NCBI GenBank assembly: GCA_013298815.1
Contig: JAAFJF010000003.1
Span: forward strand, 62,001 to 126,000
Direction: 5' to 3'
DNA length: 64,000 bases
Source: Polaromonas sp.
GTDB taxonomy: Bacteria; Pseudomonadota; Gammaproteobacteria; Burkholderiales; Burkholderiaceae_C
Positions 28,266 to 36,296 of the stretch are shown here, one piece after another. The notes beneath the pieces were generated by a model. That model saw nothing but the letters and a program-made list of their open reading frames with translations. It was not told where the DNA came from and did not search any database. Both the position numbers and the translations under genes were made by a program. Each line of letters opens with the position of its first letter. The first letter of the stretch is position 1.

Positions 28266-28370
28266 GAATTCCCCTTCGCGGCGAAGGGGTGCCCAACGAC
28301 GGGGTAGTCCCTTTCCCTCGTAGCAACTACCCCGTCGCTTCGCGCCACCCCTTCAAATGAAGGGGAATTT
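28266..28370. repeat. Large composite inverted repeat (about 105 bp)
   Basis: The left arm (28266-28308) holds a hairpin CCCCTTCGCGGCGAAGGGG, then CGACGGGGTAGT; the right arm (28326-28370) holds ACTACCCCGTCG, CTTCGCGCCA, and a second hairpin CCCCTTCAAATGAAGGGG. The arms are imperfect reverse complements of each other, so the DNA can fold as a long stem or a cloverleaf. I recall very similar elements in other bacterial phyla; no coding potential is seen. Confidence 0.85.
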
Positions 28371-28441
28371 TGACTGCCTCTTTTTTGTTACGGTCAGTTA
28401 AACTCATCCATATTTGAAAAGCATCTTTCCGAAGGAACCCA

Positions 28442-28921
28442 AATGACCGATCTAAACCCCGATACCGTCGAATACGCTGGCTTTTGGATACGCTTTTGGC
28501 TTCGGTCATTGACTCGGTTTTAGTGATGGTGATTACCTACCCAATTCTTTACGCCATATACGGCTGGGTGGGGTTGGATTACATAAGCGGTCAGCCTTCG
28601 GTTGGTTTTGTGGATATTTTGCTAACTTGGATATTGCCAGTGGTCGCAGTTATTTGGTTTTGGGTCGCCAAACAAGCCACGCCGGGCAAAATGTTGCTGT
28701 CTCTGCGGGTGGTGGATGCTAAAACGGGGGGGAGTTTGAGCGTTGCGCAGAGCTTGGTGCGATATGTGGGGTATTTTGTGTCGGCCATTCCGTTTTGCCT
28801 AGGCTTGATTTGGGTGGGTTTTGACAGCAAAAAGCAGGGGTGGCACGACAAGATTGCCGGCACGGTGGTGGTGCGCAGTAAAAATGCGGGTACGGAGGCT
28901 GTGCGGTTTCCACAGGGTTAA
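28442..28921 (+). pseudogene. RDD-family membrane protein gene with a 1-base frameshift
   Basis: The natural start ATG at 28442 gives MTDLNPDTVEYAGFWIRF, a typical RDD opening, but the frame then stops after 26 codons. From the next frame the protein continues LASVIDSVLVMVITYPI... through the RDD domain (ATPGKMLLSLRVVDAKTG, SVAQSLVRYVGYFVS, KKQGWHDKIAGTVVV) to 28921. Restoring one T in the T4 run at 28493-28496 would join both halves as IRFLASVIDSV. Either this strain has a broken gene or the base is a sequencing error. RDD proteins have two to three helices and mostly unknown transport roles. A TTG at 28484 could start a shortened product. Confidence 0.85.
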
Positions 28922-28936
28922 AGTCAGAAATATTGT

Positions 28937-29368
28937 ATGACAACACAAATTAACTTCTTCCTGACCTTGGGCGCACTTCTTAGCGCTCTTGCTGCAGCGG
29001 CACATATCGGCATCATTATCGGTGGCGCTGCTTGGTATCGATTTTTTGGGGCGGGGGAGCAGTTTGCGGTGGCATCTGAGCAGGGCAAGATTTACCCTGC
29101 GGTGGTGACTTTTGGTATTGCGGCGGTGCTGGCTGCGTGGTCGGCCTATGCGCTGTCGGGCGCGGGGTGGTTGGTGAGCTTGCCTTTTCTTAAAACCGTG
29201 CTTTGCTTGATAACGGGTGTTTACCTGCTGCGTGGCGTGGGCGGGTTTGCGATGCTGGCCGTGAAGTCGCCTTACTCCAAACGGTTTATTGTGGTCAGTT
29301 CGTCAATTTGCCTAGGGTTTGGCATGGTGCACTTGCTGGGGCTCACCCAAGCTTGGGGTAAGCTATGA
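28937..29368 (+). CDS. Small four-helix membrane protein, function unknown
   Basis: The 143-residue protein is almost entirely hydrophobic, with four helices at about residues 7-31, 55-75, 80-100 and 118-137. The first helix contains ALAAAAHIGIIIGGAAWYRFFGAGE, and AVKSPYSKRF forms a basic loop. I do not recognise a named family, though the His in helix 1 and the layout resemble small uncharacterised inner-membrane proteins of Burkholderiales. It follows the RDD gene by 15 bases and probably shares its transcript. Confidence 0.7.
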   Translation: MTTQINFFLTLGALLSALAAAAHIGIIIGGAAWYRFFGAGEQFAVASEQGKIYPAVVTFGIAAVLAAWSAYALSGAGWLVSLPFLKTVLCLITGVYLLRGVGGFAMLAVKSPYSKRFIVVSSSICLGFGMVHLLGLTQAWGKL

Positions 29369-29403
29369 GCTGTATTTGCTTAAATTCAAGCAATTTATTA
29401 CTC

Positions 29404-29446
29404 TAGCCATTATATTTACTGCCTAAACAGCTATTAAATATATAGC
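29404..29446 (-). repeat. 43-bp palindromic repeat, copy 7 (intergenic)
   Basis: On the minus strand GCTATATATTTAATAGC, then TGTTTAGGCAGTAAATA and ATGGCTA. It fills the gap between two convergent genes, where no ordinary terminator is visible. Confidence 0.9.
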
Positions 29447-29450
29447 AAAA

Positions 29451-30437
29451 TCATAACATTTCAACTCGATATTCCACCGCCAAGGTGTGTGATTTGCCAG
29501 CTGGGACGGTAACGGCGTTACCTAAAGCATTGGCGCTTTCAACGCAAACGAAGCGTTTCCAACCATCGTTGTTGTCACCTTGGCCTAAATCGCCCATTTG
29601 CGCCGCTCGAACGGCCCAAGGGTTCCAGACGACAGTGCTTTGGCTGCCGAGTTTGGCAATATGGATGTTGCGTTTGAAGCCTGTGTCGACGATGGTGCAG
29701 CGGTCGGGGGTGTTGATGTAGACGCGGTCGACTTCTTGGCCGAACAGGATCGCGCCAGCTTGATCACCCTCGGTCCAGCCAGCGGCTTTGTCGTGAAAGT
29801 GGCTGCCATGCAGGCCATTGACCTCGATTTGCTCAACACTACTGACAGCGAAGTAAGTGTGCAACGCTTCGGTGATAACAAAATCTGTGGCACCCAAGTT
29901 GCGTGTAATTAAGGCGATTTTGAGAGTTTTACCTACGTTGATTAGCATGTCCAGCTGGGTCTGATGCGGCCACATAGCCTGCAGGGTCTGCGTCAGAGGC
30001 ATGGTTAGGCTGATTTCAGTGGAGCCATCGCTCAAACTGCGACTGCCTTTGACTTGCCACGGCTGGGTACGGGCAAAGCCATGAGCAGGCAACGCGTTTT
30101 CTGGTGATTTACCGTCCGAGGCATGTGCACCAAACCAAGGCCAGCAAACAGGTATGCCGCCGCGGATAGATTTACCCACGGCAAACTGAGCGTCTGTGGA
30201 CATCCAAATCACAGGTTCTGAGCTTGAGGCAGGTTGCCAATTCAGCACGTGACCGCCCTGCAAACAAATGCTAGCAGTGGCGTGGGGGTTGGTAATATCT
30301 GCGCTGATAAGGCTAGCATCTTGACTAGCGTCTAGGGCAACAAACCGCAGTTTGAAAGGGATGGCGTAGCGGTCGTTGAGATCTTTTAGCGTGACTTGCG
30401 TGTTGTCACGTATTTTGTTTATGTCATCCATGTGCAA
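29451..30437 (-). CDS. D-hexose-6-phosphate mutarotase (YeaD-like)
   Basis: The 328-residue protein belongs to the aldose 1-epimerase superfamily, YeaD branch. HATASICLQGGHVLNWQPA, the RGGIPVCWPWFGAH motif and ALHTYFAVSSVEQIEVNGL (with catalytic His) are conserved, and VVWNPWAVRAAQMGDLG follows. It interconverts alpha and beta anomers of glucose-6-phosphate. An ATG two codons inside (30431, MDDINK) may be the true start. It is 13 bases downstream of the SCO gene and may be read from the same transcript. Confidence 0.9.
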   Translation of the reverse strand: MHMDDINKIRDNTQVTLKDLNDRYAIPFKLRFVALDASQDASLISADITNPHATASICLQGGHVLNWQPASSSEPVIWMSTDAQFAVGKSIRGGIPVCWPWFGAHASDGKSPENALPAHGFARTQPWQVKGSRSLSDGSTEISLTMPLTQTLQAMWPHQTQLDMLINVGKTLKIALITRNLGATDFVITEALHTYFAVSSVEQIEVNGLHGSHFHDKAAGWTEGDQAGAILFGQEVDRVYINTPDRCTIVDTGFKRNIHIAKLGSQSTVVWNPWAVRAAQMGDLGQGDNNDGWKRFVCVESANALGNAVTVPAGKSHTLAVEYRVEML

Positions 30438-30450
30438 TGGATTGTGCCAC

Positions 30451-31089
30451 TTATTTCAAGAGTAATTTCAAGTCTGACGCCAATGCGTCAGCGCCGCTGC
30501 CGTAGCGGGTGTACAAGCGTACATTGCCTTTGGTGTCGTACACAAAGCTGCCAGCGGAGTGGTCCATGCTGTAGCTGGTATCGGTCTTGCCAGGGATTTT
30601 TTTGTAATAGGTTTTGAAGTCTTTGGCGACGGCGACCAGCTTGTCTGGCGCGGTGCGCATAGCTAGAAACGTGGGGTCAAAATTGCCCATGTAAGCTTTC
30701 AGCACCGGCAGGGTGTCGCGTTCAGGGTCTATGGTGATGAAAAGGCCTTGTATTTTGTCGCCATCGCCCTTGTTATTTTTTTCAAGGATCTTTTTGGCTT
30801 CTGCCAGCTCCGCCATCGAGGTGGGGCAGACGTCTGGGCATTGGGTGAAGCCGAAGAACAACACGACGACTTTACCAGCAAAATCTTTGACGCTGCGGGC
30901 TTGTCCGTTGTGGTCCACCATGGTGCCACTAGCGGTGAAGTCTTTGGCATAGTCTGCACCAGTGATATCAACTGATTTGAATGCTATTTTTTGCTCTGTA
31001 CAAGCTGCAAATAAGGCTGTGACCGATGTAATTACTGCCAATATAGCTATTGATTTGATAGCATTTTGCAAAAAAGAACGTTTGTTCAT
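30451..31089 (-). CDS. SCO family copper chaperone for cytochrome oxidase
   Basis: The 212-residue lipoprotein has a signal with lipobox LFAAC (Cys about residue 30) and a thioredoxin fold with the copper-binding CPDVCP motif in GFTQCPDVCPTSMAEL, plus the third ligand His in DHSAGSFVYD. SCO proteins deliver copper to the CuA centre of subunit II. It ends the leftward cytochrome-oxidase cluster. The signal region (31028-31062) looks like a decayed copy of the 43-bp repeat, encoding part of the hydrophobic stretch. Confidence 0.92.
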   Translation of the reverse strand: MNKRSFLQNAIKSIAILAVITSVTALFAACTEQKIAFKSVDITGADYAKDFTASGTMVDHNGQARSVKDFAGKVVVLFFGFTQCPDVCPTSMAELAEAKKILEKNNKGDGDKIQGLFITIDPERDTLPVLKAYMGNFDPTFLAMRTAPDKLVAVAKDFKTYYKKIPGKTDTSYSMDHSAGSFVYDTKGNVRLYTRYGSGADALASDLKLLLK

Positions 31090-31114
31090 GATGATTTTTA
31101 AGGTTCTTTTGAAT

Positions 31115-31996
31115 TTAAAAAATGTAGTGATCGATCAGCAACGCGGCAAACAGTGCGCTGAGATGAACCAAAGAAAAGCGGAAGGTTTTACGCGCCAATT
31201 CGTCAGAGTAATTGCGCCACAAAGCGAAGGCATAACCGATGAAACCCAAGCTTAAAACAGTTGCAACGACCAAATACGGCCATGAGCTCATGCCGAACAC
31301 AAAAGGCATCAAGCATGCCGGAAGCAGCACCAAGGTGTACAAAAACACTTGTAAACGGGTGAACTCGTTGCCGTGGGTAACGGGCAACATAGGCAGGCCC
31401 GACTTACGGTAGTCTTCAACACGGTACAGTGCCAGCGCCCAGAAGTGCGGTGGTGTCCATAAAAAGATGATCAAAAACAGGATCAAAGCCTCAGGTCCGA
31501 CGCTGTTGGTCATGGCCGCCCAGCCCAGCACAGGCGGCATCGCTCCCGAAGCACCGCCAATCACAATATTTTGCGGGGTGAGTGGCTTCAAAATCACGGT
31601 GTAGATGACGGCATAGCCAATGAAGGTGGCGAAGGTGAGCCACATGGTGAGCGGATTGACCCAAACATACAAAATCGCAGAACCAATGGCGCACAACACG
31701 GCGGAGAAGATGAGGGTTTGGGTATCGCTCAGCTCACCTTTGGCTGTAGGTCGCCAAGAAGTGCGTTTCATTTTGGCATCAATGCCTTTCTCAACAATGC
31801 AGTTGAAAGCGGCGGCGGCGCCTGCGACCAGCCAAATACCAAAGCAGGCGAGCAAGCCAACTTTAAATTCGTCTGCTGACGGCATGCCCGGTACAGCTAA
31901 AACCATACCAATCAAAGCGCAAAAAACAATGAGCTGCACCACACGCGGTTTGGTGAGGGCGTAAAACTGCTGAAAAACTGTCGAGGAAGAAGTCAT
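31115..31996 (-). CDS. ctaB: Protohaem IX farnesyltransferase (haem O synthase)
   Basis: CtaB/CyoE farnesylates haem B to haem O in the membrane. The 293-residue protein has about nine helices and the two Asp-rich prenyltransferase regions: [26 protein letters not shown] near residue 65 and the second loop [24 protein letters not shown]. The next step, haem A formation, is done by the CtaA gene immediately upstream, in keeping with an aa3-type oxidase. Confidence 0.96.
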   Translation of the reverse strand: MTSSSTVFQQFYALTKPRVVQLIVFCALIGMVLAVPGMPSADEFKVGLLACFGIWLVAGAAAAFNCIVEKGIDAKMKRTSWRPTAKGELSDTQTLIFSAVLCAIGSAILYVWVNPLTMWLTFATFIGYAVIYTVILKPLTPQNIVIGGASGAMPPVLGWAAMTNSVGPEALILFLIIFLWTPPHFWALALYRVEDYRKSGLPMLPVTHGNEFTRLQVFLYTLVLLPACLMPFVFGMSSWPYLVVATVLSLGFIGYAFALWRNYSDELARKTFRFSLVHLSALFAALLIDHYIF

Positions 31997-32023
31997 GGAT
32001 GGATTGTAGGCTTAGGACTGTAG

Positions 32024-33289
32024 CTATTGACGATGCTGCAGCTTGAAGCTTAGCGGTGCTTTGCGGGCTGCCTGTGTACCGCTTGAGCTACCCATGTTGC
32101 CTGCATCGCTTTTGCTCAACATCCACGTCAGCGCCATCACTAAGCCGGCTGCGCCTGCCGTGTGCGCGAGTGCGGCAAAGAGCGGCCAACCCATCACCGC
32201 GTTGGTCACCCCACTGAAAAACTGCCACAGAGCCAATGCAATGAGCCAATTTGAATAGCGTTTAAAGCTGGTTGTCGGACGGCTTAGGGCGGCTTTAGAC
32301 AACAGCCAAGCGCTATAACCCAATGCCACAAACACCACGTAAGCCGATAAGCGATGCGTGTAATGGATGGCGGTGAGTGCTGAAAACGGTATGCTTTCAC
32401 CTAACGAAGTAAGTCCCAACTCTCGCCACAGGCTAAAGCCGTTCGTAAAATCCATCTGTGGCCACCAGCTTTTTTGGCAAGCGGGAAAAGTATCGCAAGC
32501 CAGCACAGCATAGTTGGTGCTGACCCAACCACCCAGTGCGATTTGCAGCCAGACCAACGCAAACGTAGCGATGAGTGCGGTGCGTAAACGCTTGGGAACT
32601 GTCACGGCAGTGGTTTCAGAAGTCACTAAATCGTAATGCTTAGCTTGGCGAGTCAACAATGCCAACAACAACAAGGCACCCAACAAATGCAAGGTGACGA
32701 TGGCCGGAAATAGCTTCAATGTAACCGTAAGCGCACCGAACGTGCCCACCACACAAACCCATGCCAAACTAGCTGTTGGCCACCAAGGACTGATCTGCTG
32801 GCTGGTATTCAACTGGTATTGCGCTAGTTGATGCACTTTTGTCTGCGCCTGCTTGCGTGCGGTGAAGCGTGTCCACCAGCTGTGTAAAGTCAAGGTCAAA
32901 ATCAGCACGCCGACGCTCGTGGCGAGGTAGCGATGCAGCATTTCAATCCATGCTTTCGTTGTCGTCACAGCACCAGTCGGTATCGCAGCTTGCGCGGCAT
33001 CCACGTGCGCTTTGGCACCAAACGGCGTGGCGCTGCCATAGCAGCCCGGCCAATCTGGGCAGCCTAAGCCAGAGTCAGTCAACCGTGTGAAAGCGCCAAA
33101 AATGACCAAATCGAAGGTTAAAAACAGGGTAAAAGCGGTTAGAGCCTTCAGCCGTTTGATGCGTTGCCCTTGATTATTGGCACTTTTATGCTGCAGCCAC
33201 CACCAAGCTAACGGACCGCAGGCGACGGTTAGTCCGAGCAGCATTACTTTTAAAATGGGCGTGAGGTTGATCAAAGAGGTCGTTTCCAT
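32024..33289 (-). CDS. ctaA: Haem A synthase (CtaA/COX15)
   Basis: The 421-residue protein oxidises haem O to haem A. It has about eight helices and four conserved His in helix ends: AWIEMLHRYLAT, VTLHLLGALLLL, AIHYTHRLSAYVVF, and ALAHTAGAAGLV. The cysteine pair in GLGCPDWPGCYG and the second in LACDTFPACQKSW are those of the type with disulfide-bearing loops. It sits between ctaB and the thioredoxin-like assembly gene. Confidence 0.95.
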   Translation of the reverse strand: METTSLINLTPILKVMLLGLTVACGPLAWWWLQHKSANNQGQRIKRLKALTAFTLFLTFDLVIFGAFTRLTDSGLGCPDWPGCYGSATPFGAKAHVDAAQAAIPTGAVTTTKAWIEMLHRYLATSVGVLILTLTLHSWWTRFTARKQAQTKVHQLAQYQLNTSQQISPWWPTASLAWVCVVGTFGALTVTLKLFPAIVTLHLLGALLLLALLTRQAKHYDLVTSETTAVTVPKRLRTALIATFALVWLQIALGGWVSTNYAVLACDTFPACQKSWWPQMDFTNGFSLWRELGLTSLGESIPFSALTAIHYTHRLSAYVVFVALGYSAWLLSKAALSRPTTSFKRYSNWLIALALWQFFSGVTNAVMGWPLFAALAHTAGAAGLVMALTWMLSKSDAGNMGSSSGTQAARKAPLSFKLQHRQ

Positions 33290-33319
33290 GCGTGTCTATG
33301 CTTTAACTGTCAGGTTTGT

Positions 33320-34015
33320 TTAACGGCCAGCTTTGTCCCAGGATGCCGACGCACGCATAACTCGGTCGATATCGCTTTTGGCTTTCTTCGCAGCGGCGGC
33401 GTCGAAACCGGGCGGGAAACGCATCATCCAATTACCCATGGGGTCGATCAGGTACAAGTGGTCAGACAGTTGTTGACCCTGCGCCGGCTGCATCCAAGTG
33501 GTAATCTGCTCAGCTGGCAAGCGTAAGACGGTTGCGTCTTTCAGCGCAGGCATAAGTACATCCGGCACGGCTACTGTGTCTGACACTAGCCAAACCCAGT
33601 CAAGCCGGTCTTTCTCTTTACCTAATGATTCACGCAATTGGCGCTGCAAGTACAAATGCTTTTGACAACTGGCATCGCACGCGCCACTTGCCACGCTGAC
33701 TAGCATCCATTGCCCAGTAAGAGTTTGCAAGTTGATATTTTTGCCATCCAAACTAGCTGCATTCAAATTTGGAACGATTCTCTGAGGGTTAATCAGTTCA
33801 CCAAAATTACGTCTGCCCTCAGGCCGAATAAAGTAGTAGGTGATGTATGAGGCGATGACTGGCGACGCACACAGGATCAGCACTATAAACATTTTCCAGC
33901 GACCAGTTTTAGTGCGCTGCACCATAGCGTCGTTGCTCGTCGATGAGTTGCTTTGCGGCATGCTGTGCACGGTCATCTCTAGCGGGTGTGGTGACGGTTT
34001 GTTATCGTTATTCAT
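33320..34015 (-). CDS. Membrane-anchored thioredoxin/SCO-like protein of the cox locus
   Basis: The 231-residue protein has one helix (FIVLILCASPVIASYITYYF, about residues 43-62) and a periplasmic domain reminiscent of SCO: SLDGKNINLQTLTGQWMLVSV, GACDASCQKHLYLQRQLRESL with a CxxxC pair, and DHLYLIDPMGNWMMRFPPG. Such genes sit between surf1 and ctaA in many Burkholderiales and are usually annotated as hypothetical. A copper or redox role in oxidase assembly is inferred from fold and position. The start ATG at 34015 overlaps the surf1 end; another ATG is at 34024. Confidence 0.72.
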   Translation of the reverse strand: MNNDNKPSPHPLEMTVHSMPQSNSSTSNDAMVQRTKTGRWKMFIVLILCASPVIASYITYYFIRPEGRRNFGELINPQRIVPNLNAASLDGKNINLQTLTGQWMLVSVASGACDASCQKHLYLQRQLRESLGKEKDRLDWVWLVSDTVAVPDVLMPALKDATVLRLPAEQITTWMQPAQGQQLSDHLYLIDPMGNWMMRFPPGFDAAAAKKAKSDIDRVMRASASWDKAGR

Positions 34016-34814
34016 GCTGATCATTACTGCTTCTATTCTTTGATTTTATGTTGGGACGAATAAATTGAAACCATACATACAGTATCGTTATCAACGTGCT
34101 CAGTGCCCACCATTGCACCATGTACCCGTAATTTTTTTCAGGGCCGTAATTGGGCTGCGCCCAATGTCGTACTAGTTTGTCCGGCATGCTATCAGGCTTT
34201 GTATTTGCGGCATCTAGCTGGAGCAATGAAAAGGGCAACAATTCCAATTTGAACTCTTTTGCCAACGCTTCTATTTCAATATTTTGCCGCAAAGAGCCGG
34301 TATCTGCACCCTTGAACTCAAATAGCTTTGAAGGTGACAGGGCAATGCGGCCAACAATCATCGTCTCGGCTAAATCTGTCGGGACTTCAGGTAGAGAACT
34401 GCGATCTAAGAAATTCCTCGGAAGCCAGCCTCGTTGAACCAAGATTGTTTTTTTAGTAGCGCTAAGATGGTCAGAGAACTCGAATGGCGTCAAAACAAAC
34501 AAACCAGGTTTGCTATCCATTTGCCGATTGTCTAAAAACAAGGTGTATTGCGGTAGCCAGTGCCCAGTTAGCTTTGTTGCTCGATGCAAGATGCTTGGGT
34601 TATTCGCACCCTGCGGTGCTGTTGCTATGAACCGTATCAGCGCTGCGGCATCTAAGCTGGGAAGCGCCGCTTGTGTCTGAATTGATGCTTGTAGCGCTAG
34701 CTTTTCTTGGGCACGACTCAACTGCCAAAAACCAAGCTTAACCGTGACAGCTATCGACACAAAGGCAGCCGCCGTGATGAGAAAAAAACGGCTGTTCAAG
34801 GTCTTTAAACTCAC
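34008..34814 (-). CDS. SURF1 family cytochrome oxidase assembly protein
   Basis: SURF1, 268 residues, has the family's two end helices: LITAAAFVSIAVTVKLGFWQLSRAQEK at the start and WWALSTLITILYVWFQF at the end, with LTGHWLPQYTLFLDNRQMDSKPGLFVLTPF and VQRGWLPRN between. It helps insert haem A into subunit I. The start used is GTG at 34814, only 15 bases from the divergent start of the small twin-helix gene. Confidence 0.92.
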   Translation of the reverse strand: MSLKTLNSRFFLITAAAFVSIAVTVKLGFWQLSRAQEKLALQASIQTQAALPSLDAAALIRFIATAPQGANNPSILHRATKLTGHWLPQYTLFLDNRQMDSKPGLFVLTPFEFSDHLSATKKTILVQRGWLPRNFLDRSSLPEVPTDLAETMIVGRIALSPSKLFEFKGADTGSLRQNIEIEALAKEFKLELLPFSLLQLDAANTKPDSMPDKLVRHWAQPNYGPEKNYGYMVQWWALSTLITILYVWFQFIRPNIKSKNRSSNDQHE

Positions 34815-34829
34815 GCGATAATCTCATTC

Positions 34830-35063
34830 ATGACATATATTGCAATTATTGGATTTATCGCGATTTTGGGTAGCCTTGGTGCGGCTATGTTTTTCATGCT
34901 CAAAAGTACTGAAAAAGACAAGCAAGACCGCAAATCAAAATCAAACAATATGGCGCGTGCTTTGGCTTTTCGAGTGGGGTTTTCGATTCTACTTTTCATT
35001 TGCGTTTTGATCGCTTGGCGCTTTGGCTATATTCATCCTACTGGGATACCAGCTGGGCATTAA
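34830..35063 (+). CDS. Twin transmembrane protein (DUF2909-like)
   Basis: A 77-residue protein with two helices (about 3-23 and 48-66) joined by a very basic loop STEKDKQDRKSKSNN. Small proteins of this type (DUF2909) lie next to cytochrome oxidase genes in betaproteobacteria; the function is unknown. It is read against the cox cluster. No Shine-Dalgarno sequence is seen; GATAAT lies 8-13 bases before the ATG, suggesting a leaderless message. A strong terminator follows. Confidence 0.8.
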   Translation: MTYIAIIGFIAILGSLGAAMFFMLKSTEKDKQDRKSKSNNMARALAFRVGFSILLFICVLIAWRFGYIHPTGIPAGH

Positions 35064-35091
35064 TCGTTCCTATGTATGACACATGAAACAC

Positions 35092-35119
35092 AAAAAAGGC
35101 GCTTCAAAGCGCCTTTTTT
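35092..35119. terminator. Bidirectional rho-independent terminator
   Basis: AAAAAAGGCGCTT pairs with AAGCGCCTTTTTT around a 2-3 base loop, with A and T tracts on both sides. It serves the twin-helix gene and could also end the leftward coxC transcript only if that stopped beyond coxC. Confidence 0.9.
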
Positions 35120-35151
35120 CCACCCAAACTTAGCTAATTTGTGACTGCAAT

Positions 35152-36045
35152 TTATAACCAGTAAATAAGAATGTATAAGCCTAGCCAAACCACGTCTACA
35201 AAGTGCCAGTACCAAGCAGCACCTTCAAATCCAAAATGCCGTACTGGCGTGAAGTGCCCTTTTTGCAAACGCAAAGTGATGAACAACAACATCAACATAC
35301 CGATAAACACATGAAATCCATGAAATCCAGTCAACATAAAGAATGTTGAACCGTAGACACCGGAAGCCAAAGTCAAATTCATTTCATGGTAAGCGTGGTA
35401 GTACTCATAGCCTTGAACAAATAAGAAGACAACCCCGAGCAACACTGTCATCCACATGAAAAGTATTGTTTTGCTACGCTGACCAGCCACCAAAGCGTGG
35501 TGAGCAATGGTCAGAGTCACACCAGATGACAACAACAACGCAGTGTTGATGGTTGGCAGCCAGAAAGGTGTCATGGTTGTGAAGGGTTCAACAATACCCG
35601 CAGGAGATGCAGTAGCACCAGCGACTGCACTTGGCCAGACTGCTTTAAAGTCAGGCCATAACAGTTGCTGGTCTAAGCTGCCTAGCTCTGGTACGGAGTG
35701 AGCACGAGCCCACCATAATGCTGTGAAAAAAGCACCAAAAAACATAACTTCAGAGAAAATAAACCAGCTCATGCTCCAGCGGAAAGACAGATCGATTTTG
35801 TGACCGTACTGTCCACCTTCGCTTTCGGAAACGGCTTCGCTAAACCATTGAAATAGCACAGTCAGCCATATCACCATGCCAGCTAGTAGTGAATACTTAC
35901 CCCAATCGGCACCATTAATCCATTGGCCAGCACCCAAAATGACAAATAACAACCCAAACGCAGCAAGCACTGGGTGTCGCGAAGGATTTGGAATGAAATA
36001 GTGCGGTGCTAAACCGTGTGAATTTCCGTTTGCGTGTGAACTCAT
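35152..36045 (-). CDS. coxC: Cytochrome c oxidase subunit III
   Basis: The 297-residue protein has seven helices and the family segments FSEVMFFGAFFTALWWARAH, YYHAYHEMNLTLASGVYGS, MLTGFHGFHVFIGMLML and WYWHFVDVVWLGLYILIYW at the C-end. It belongs to the aa3-type terminal oxidase core with CoxA and CoxB. The start HANGNSHGLAPHYFIPNPSRHP is the usual betaproteobacterial opening. It follows the DUF2970 gene by 65 bases. Confidence 0.96.
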   Translation of the reverse strand: MSSHANGNSHGLAPHYFIPNPSRHPVLAAFGLLFVILGAGQWINGADWGKYSLLAGMVIWLTVLFQWFSEAVSESEGGQYGHKIDLSFRWSMSWFIFSEVMFFGAFFTALWWARAHSVPELGSLDQQLLWPDFKAVWPSAVAGATASPAGIVEPFTTMTPFWLPTINTALLLSSGVTLTIAHHALVAGQRSKTILFMWMTVLLGVVFLFVQGYEYYHAYHEMNLTLASGVYGSTFFMLTGFHGFHVFIGMLMLLFITLRLQKGHFTPVRHFGFEGAAWYWHFVDVVWLGLYILIYWL

Positions 36046-36110
36046 CTGAACTCCTAACTCTCTCTACATTTATATAAAACCGAAACTTATATCCAAATCT
36101 AAATCTAAAT

Positions 36111-36296
36111 CTATTTAGAAACAACAAAATTTACAAGACCAATTAAGCCACCAATCATGAATATCACCAGAACAATAGCTGTGATAACTATGTGAACCGG
36201 ATTCAGTTTTTGTAAATCTTTTTGATACTCACTATTTTTCCGAATACCCAGAAACGACCAAGAAACCGCCTTCAAAGAATCAAGAAAAGCATTCAT
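36111..36296 (-). CDS. DUF2970 small membrane protein
   Basis: A 61-residue protein: an amphipathic start (SLKAVSWSFLGIRKNSEYQKD) and one helix (VHIVITAIVLVIFMIGGLIG). This matches DUF2970, which sits between cox11 and coxC in Burkholderiales and is probably a minor oxidase subunit or assembly factor. Its start overlaps the cox11 stop by 4 bases. Confidence 0.88.
   Translation of the reverse strand: MNAFLDSLKAVSWSFLGIRKNSEYQKDLQKLNPVHIVITAIVLVIFMIGGLIGLVNFVVSK

Noticed and set aside
28484-28510. TTG start giving a shortened RDD protein
   Set aside because: It has no ribosome-binding site, and the true ATG and N-terminus are readable upstream in another frame.
36091-36113. Triplicated AAATCT tandem before coxC
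   Set aside because: Only three six-base units in an AT-rich leader; too short to interpret.
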